A stretch of DNA of 8,878 nucleotides from Chloroflexota bacterium (GTDB taxonomy: Bacteria > Chloroflexota > Anaerolineae > Aggregatilineales > Phototrophicaceae): contig JAEVZT010000035.1 in NCBI GenBank assembly GCA_023392115.1, positions 1 through 8,878 of the forward strand, in the 5' to 3' direction. This document shows, piece after piece, positions 6,165 through 8,878 of the stretch. Within the stretch, counting starts at the first letter, position 1. Each line of letters opens with the position of its first letter. The notes beneath the pieces were generated by a model that made no database searches, was not told the origin of the DNA, and saw only the letters and a program-made list of their open reading frames with translations. A program made the translations under genes and the position numbers.

Positions 6165-8087
6165 TTAGCCCTCCTCGGATGTCACGCCGGACTCGTCGAT
6201 TTCGGCGTCGCCGACGAGCTGCGAGTGGTAGATTTCAGCATAGATCGCGCTCTGTTCCATAAGCTCTTCGTGGTTGCCCGATGCGACAATCTGCCCTTTG
6301 TCGAGCACAAGGATCAGGTCGGCGTTGAGGACTGTCGAAATACGCTGGGCGATGACGAAGCTCGTCCGTCCTTCCATCAGCCTGTCGAGCGCCTTCTGAA
6401 TCCGGTACTCCGTGATCAGGTCAACGCTGCTTGTCGAGTCGTCGAGAATCAGGATGCGCGGATCAAGCAGTAGGGCGCGGGCGATGGCGATACGCTGCTT
6501 CTGCCCGCCCGACAGCGTCGTGCCGCGCTCGCCAACCGGCGTGTCGTAACCCTGTGGGAACGTCATGATGAAATCGTGCGCGGCGGCGGCTTTGGATGCC
6601 TCAATCACTTCGTCGTCGGTCGCGTCGGTGCGCCCGAAGGCGATATTGTCGCGGATCGTGCCGCTGAACAGGTTCGTTTCCTGCAAGACAATACCGATCT
6701 GCGAGCGCAGGCTGTCGAGCGTCACGTCGCGCACGTCCTGACCGTCGATCAACACCGCGCCATCGCTCGCATCATAGAAGCGCGGGATCAGGTTGATGAT
6801 CGTCGTCTTGCCCGATCCCGTGCCGCCGAGCAGCGCGACGGTCATGCCCGGTTTCGCCTCGAAGTTGATGTCCTGCAAGACCGGCTCGCCGGAGCCAAAG
6901 TAACGGAACGTCACATCCTTGAATGTCACGTAGCCTTGGATTTGTTCCAGCGTCTGAGCGCCGGGCTTGTCGGTCACGTCGCTCTTGGCGTCGAGAATTT
7001 CGAAAATGCGCGTCGCCGAGGCTCCCGCCTGCGCCATGAGCGAGATGATAAAACCAAGCTGCCCGAGTGGGAAGAAGACGTAAATCACGTACAGGCTGAA
7101 CTTCTGATAGTCGCCAAGGGTCAAGTTATTGTAGAGGATTTCGCGCCCGCCGAAGTACAGGATCAGCGCCTGACCGGCTTGCATGATCAGGAAGATCACC
7201 GGGAACAGGAACGAGAACGTGCGGGCGACGCGAAGCTGCTGCTCGAGCAGGCTGTCGGTCGCGGCGTCGAAGCGGCGCTGTTCATGCTTCTCGCGCGTGA
7301 AGGCGCGCACGACCTTAATGCCCGCCAAGTTCTCCTGAAGGATGGTATTGAGCGCCGACAGTCGAATCTGGATTTGGACGAACAATGGCTGGCTGACCGC
7401 GCCAAAGATCATGAACAGCACCAGCGCGATCGGCAGGATCGGCAGGACGACGAGCGTCAGCTGCCAGTTGGTCGCCAGCAGGATGATCAGCGTGACGATC
7501 AGCAGCAGAAACGCTTGCAGCGTGAGAATCAAGCCCTGCGCGATAAACAAGCGGACTTTCTCGACATCGTCGGTCGCGCGGATCATTAACTGCCCGGTCT
7601 GGTTCTGGTCGTGGTAGCTGAACGACAGCCGCTGCACCTTCGCGAAAATCTCGTTTCGCAGGTCAAAGGCGATTCCCTGCGACGTCTTTTCCGCCATGTA
7701 GGTTTGGACGAAGGAGAACAGCCCGCGCATGATGGCGAACAGCACGATCAGGATGACGGCGTTGAGCAACCACGTTTCGGCGTTCGCCTGAAACTGGTTT
7801 AACTCGTCAAGGCTGTAGCCGACTTGTAGGGCGGCGACGTTTCGCACCAGCGGTGGCAGCCCGAGCACCGTATTGGCTATCGTCCCGCGCGTGATCGCGT
7901 CGATCATCTCCTGAACGAGCTGCGGCACGGCGAGCTGCGCCAGCGTTGCGACGACGAGCGCGCCGTATGCCAGCATGGCAGACCGGCGCTGTTTCCCAAG
8001 ATAGCGGATGGCACGCCCCAAGCCACCGCTGGAAGGCGCGCCACGTTTTGGACGTTGACGCCACGATGCTGCTGCTTGTGCTTGCAA
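6165..8087 (-). CDS. ABC exporter half-transporter, degenerate-site subunit (permease-ATPase fusion)
   Basis: This 640-residue protein is a six-helix half-exporter (membrane segments about 38-60, 107-130, 182-206, 208-231, 291-314 and 333-355) with a C-terminal nucleotide-binding domain. It has Walker A GGTGSGKT (421-428), Q-loop IVLQE and a standard signature LSGGQ (525-529). The Walker B is ILILDD, so Asp550 replaces the catalytic Glu, and the switch histidine is Gln581 (AQRIS). These two changes mark the non-hydrolysing site of heterodimeric exporters such as TM287/TM288, so it should pair with the 660-residue protein encoded 5 nt downstream and not work as a homodimer. The start is TTG (8085-8087), chosen because GGAGG lies exactly 8 nt upstream. 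It is the first gene of a two-gene operon with a strong predicted promoter at 8235-8263. The N-terminal 25 residues are basic and cytosolic, and the C-terminus is acidic. The substrate is unknown. Confidence 0.92.
   Translation of the reverse strand: MQAQAAASWRQRPKRGAPSSGGLGRAIRYLGKQRRSAMLAYGALVVATLAQLAVPQLVQEMIDAITRGTIANTVLGLPPLVRNVAALQVGYSLDELNQFQANAETWLLNAVILIVLFAIMRGLFSFVQTYMAEKTSQGIAFDLRNEIFAKVQRLSFSYHDQNQTGQLMIRATDDVEKVRLFIAQGLILTLQAFLLLIVTLIILLATNWQLTLVVLPILPIALVLFMIFGAVSQPLFVQIQIRLSALNTILQENLAGIKVVRAFTREKHEQRRFDAATDSLLEQQLRVARTFSFLFPVIFLIMQAGQALILYFGGREILYNNLTLGDYQKFSLYVIYVFFPLGQLGFIISLMAQAGASATRIFEILDAKSDVTDKPGAQTLEQIQGYVTFKDVTFRYFGSGEPVLQDINFEAKPGMTVALLGGTGSGKTTIINLIPRFYDASDGAVLIDGQDVRDVTLDSLRSQIGIVLQETNLFSGTIRDNIAFGRTDATDDEVIEASKAAAAHDFIMTFPQGYDTPVGERGTTLSGGQKQRIAIARALLLDPRILILDDSTSSVDLITEYRIQKALDRLMEGRTSFVIAQRISTVLNADLILVLDKGQIVASGNHEELMEQSAIYAEIYHSQLVGDAEIDESGVTSEEG
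6781..6814. repeat. 34-bp exact direct repeat in the Walker A coding region, copy 2
   Basis: Identical to 4808-4841, 1973 bp away, in the paralogous ABC gene. See that copy for interpretation. Confidence 0.75.
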
Positions 8088-8095
8088 GGATTATT

Positions 8096-8100
8096 CCTCC
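8096..8100 (-). promoter_or_regulatory. Ribosome binding site that fixes a TTG start for the ABC operon
   Basis: On the minus strand GGAGG is followed by AATAATCC (8 nt) and then TTG at 8087-8085. This near-ideal Shine-Dalgarno spacing supports the TTG codon as the start of the 640-residue ABC subunit. Confidence 0.75.
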
Positions 8101-8234
8101 GTCGGCAAATCGATCAAGGGAGAGAGCAGACTTACGCTGCCCACAGGTTTCGCCGTTTCAATTCTGGTGATGTCGCTCTTATTCAATACGAATGGCGTGC
8201 GGATTTGTTGCATAGGTGTTCAGCCGAAGGCGCG

Positions 8235-8263
8235 AGAATACGCTTCGCAACGACGGTTGTCAA
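8235..8263 (-). promoter_or_regulatory. Strong sigma70-like promoter of the ABC exporter operon
   Basis: On the minus strand a perfect TTGACA (8263-8258), a 17-bp spacer and TATTCT (8240-8235; 5 of 6 matches to TATAAT) point at the ABC operon, with transcription expected to start near 8228. Imperfect dyads overlap both boxes: CGACG/CGTCG at 8251-8269 around the -35, and CGAAGGCG/CGCTTCG at 8225-8247 around the -10. These could be operators, but no regulator is identifiable. Confidence 0.65.
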
Positions 8264-8303
8264 TCGTCGAACCCTCTATGTACTGACGACCTGAAATTGT
8301 GAT

Positions 8304-8415
8304 TTTTACCAGTCTGCCTCGCAAACTATAGACCCAATTCAACCCCCGTCAAGTGAGAACTTGCATAAAGACCGATCCATATGGCACGTTGCAACCGGCA
8401 AGGACGGGTTATACA
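8304..8415 (+). promoter_or_regulatory. Weak candidate promoters for the HEAT-repeat gene
   Basis: Two plus-strand candidates are visible. The first is TTTTAC (8304-8309), 17 bp, TATAGA (8327-8332). The second is TTGCAA (8389-8394), a short 15-bp spacer, TATACA (8410-8415), ending about 30 nt before the ATG. Neither is convincing alone; a promoter is expected here because the upstream gene is divergent. Confidence 0.25.
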
Positions 8416-8446
8416 CTTGGGCTGTGACGCGAAACTGGAGACGGCT

Positions 8447-8878
8447 ATGGCAAATAAGTCTCTCATCAACCAACTACTGACTGATCTGCGGGGTGAAGAC
8501 CGCCAGAAGCAGCGTCAGGCGCTTTACCGGCTGGCTCAGCTTCGTGAACCGGCGGCGCTGCCCGCATTGTTTGAAGCATTGAATCACAAAGAGCGCACGA
8601 TGCGCGTGCTCGTGGCGCAGACGCTCGGCGTAATCGGCGATCCCGATGCCGTGCCGGCGCTGCTCGAGCGGCTGATGGACAAGAGCAAGGACGTCCGCCG
8701 CGCGGCGGTGCAGGCGCTGGCAGTGATCGGCGACGAGTTGGCTGTGCCGGGATTGGTCGGCGCGCTGCTTGGCGACGAGAACGGCTACGTGCGCTGGGAA
8801 GCGGCGAAGGCGCTGCGAAGCATTGCTCATCCGGCGGCGCTGCCGGAACTGCTAGAAGCGCTGTCGGCGGATAGCAAC
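8447..8878 (+). CDS. HEAT-repeat (PBS-lyase-like) protein, 3'-truncated by window edge
   Basis: An ATG at 8447-8449, preceded by GGAG with a 6-nt spacer, opens a frame of 144 codons with no stop before the window ends. After a short lead (MANKSLINQLLTDLRGEDRQ) the protein is made of four tandem helical repeats of about 31 residues, at about 18-47, 48-79, 80-110 and 111-143. Each carries the pattern V/MR-x-x-A-x-AL-x-x-IGD-x-xAVP-x-L-x-x-L, the hallmark of bacterial HEAT repeats (HEAT_2/PBS lyase HEAT-like). Such arrays form a curved solenoid used for protein-protein contact and are usually cytosolic; no signal peptide or membrane segment is visible. The resemblance to phycobilin lyases is only in the repeat, so no lyase activity is implied. 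The partner is unknown, and further domains may follow beyond the window. Confidence 0.85.
   Translation, partial: MANKSLINQLLTDLRGEDRQKQRQALYRLAQLREPAALPALFEALNHKERTMRVLVAQTLGVIGDPDAVPALLERLMDKSKDVRRAAVQALAVIGDELAVPGLVGALLGDENGYVRWEAAKALRSIAHPAALPELLEALSADSN

Larger units (their letters stand above)
8088..8446. other. Divergent intergenic regulatory region
   Basis: This 359-bp gap separates the minus-strand ABC operon from the plus-strand HEAT gene and is AT-richer than the genes around it. It holds the ABC Shine-Dalgarno (8096-8100), a strong minus-strand promoter (8235-8263), weak plus-strand promoter candidates and the HEAT Shine-Dalgarno (8437-8440). The predicted ABC 5' leader is about 140 nt. 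I see no tRNA, known riboswitch or CRISPR repeat. Plus-strand ORFs here have no Shine-Dalgarno and mostly overlap the start of the ABC gene, so I do not call them. Confidence 0.6.

Noticed and set aside
6576..7589. 337-codon open frame on the plus strand
   Set aside because: Antisense to the 640-residue ABC subunit; its translation is a low-complexity run of Arg, Asp, Gln and Val typical of shadow frames.
8055..8294. 79-codon plus-strand ORF in the divergent region
   Set aside because: It overlaps the start of the ABC gene and its promoter, has no Shine-Dalgarno and no recognisable features.
8474..8830. 118-codon minus-strand frame
   Set aside because: It is antisense to the HEAT-repeat gene, which has a good ribosome site and clear tandem repeats.
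8447..8878. Phycobilisome lyase function for the HEAT protein
   Set aside because: Only the repeat resembles that family; no phycobilisome gene is present, and HEAT repeats are generic binding scaffolds.
1..8878. CRISPR array, IS element, tRNA or rRNA
   Set aside because: I saw no regularly spaced repeats, transposase motifs, terminal inverted repeats or tRNA-like cloverleaf by eye.

Overview
The window is GC-rich (about 60% by eye) bacterial DNA with tightly packed genes. The gene mix is a TIR protein fused to a sulfatase-modifying-factor (FGE-like) domain, a lysine 2,3-aminomutase next to a divergent ATP-grasp ligase, a tandem heterodimeric ABC exporter and a HEAT-repeat protein. Together with good sigma70-like promoters and Shine-Dalgarno sites, this suits a Chloroflexota-type environmental bacterium (Anaerolineae-like). 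That placement is inference from gene content only; there is no rRNA or marker gene to confirm it.

Layout. (1) 1-1385, plus strand: the 3' part of a TIR / helical linker / FGE-like protein whose start lies outside the window. (2) 1386-1454: a short convergent gap with a hairpin that probably ends the minus-strand operon. (3) 1455-3893, minus strand: a two-gene operon, kamA-like lysine 2,3-aminomutase followed after 3 nt by a D-Ala-D-Ala-ligase-like ATP-grasp enzyme. (4) 3894-4176: a regulatory gap holding, in minus-strand order, a terminator for the ABC operon, a sigma70-like promoter pointing at kamA, a hairpin plus T-run right at the predicted 5' end of that transcript, and a possible 23-codon ORF. 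(5) 4177-8087, minus strand: two half-size ABC exporters 5 nt apart that form an asymmetric heterodimer. (6) 8088-8446: a divergent intergenic region with a very good minus-strand promoter and weaker plus-strand candidates. (7) 8447-8878, plus strand: the 5' part of a HEAT-repeat protein that runs off the window.

How the genes may work together. The mutase has every residue expected for converting L-alpha-lysine to L-beta-lysine. The ligase beside it keeps the ATP-grasp machinery but has lost the usual D-Ala recognition motifs. The simplest reading is a small pathway that makes beta-lysine (or a similar beta-amino acid) and ligates it to an unknown partner. The ABC exporter is on the same strand upstream but has its own promoter and terminator, so a functional link is only possible. 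The TIR-FGE protein resembles multidomain bacterial conflict or signalling proteins and looks independent of the other operons.
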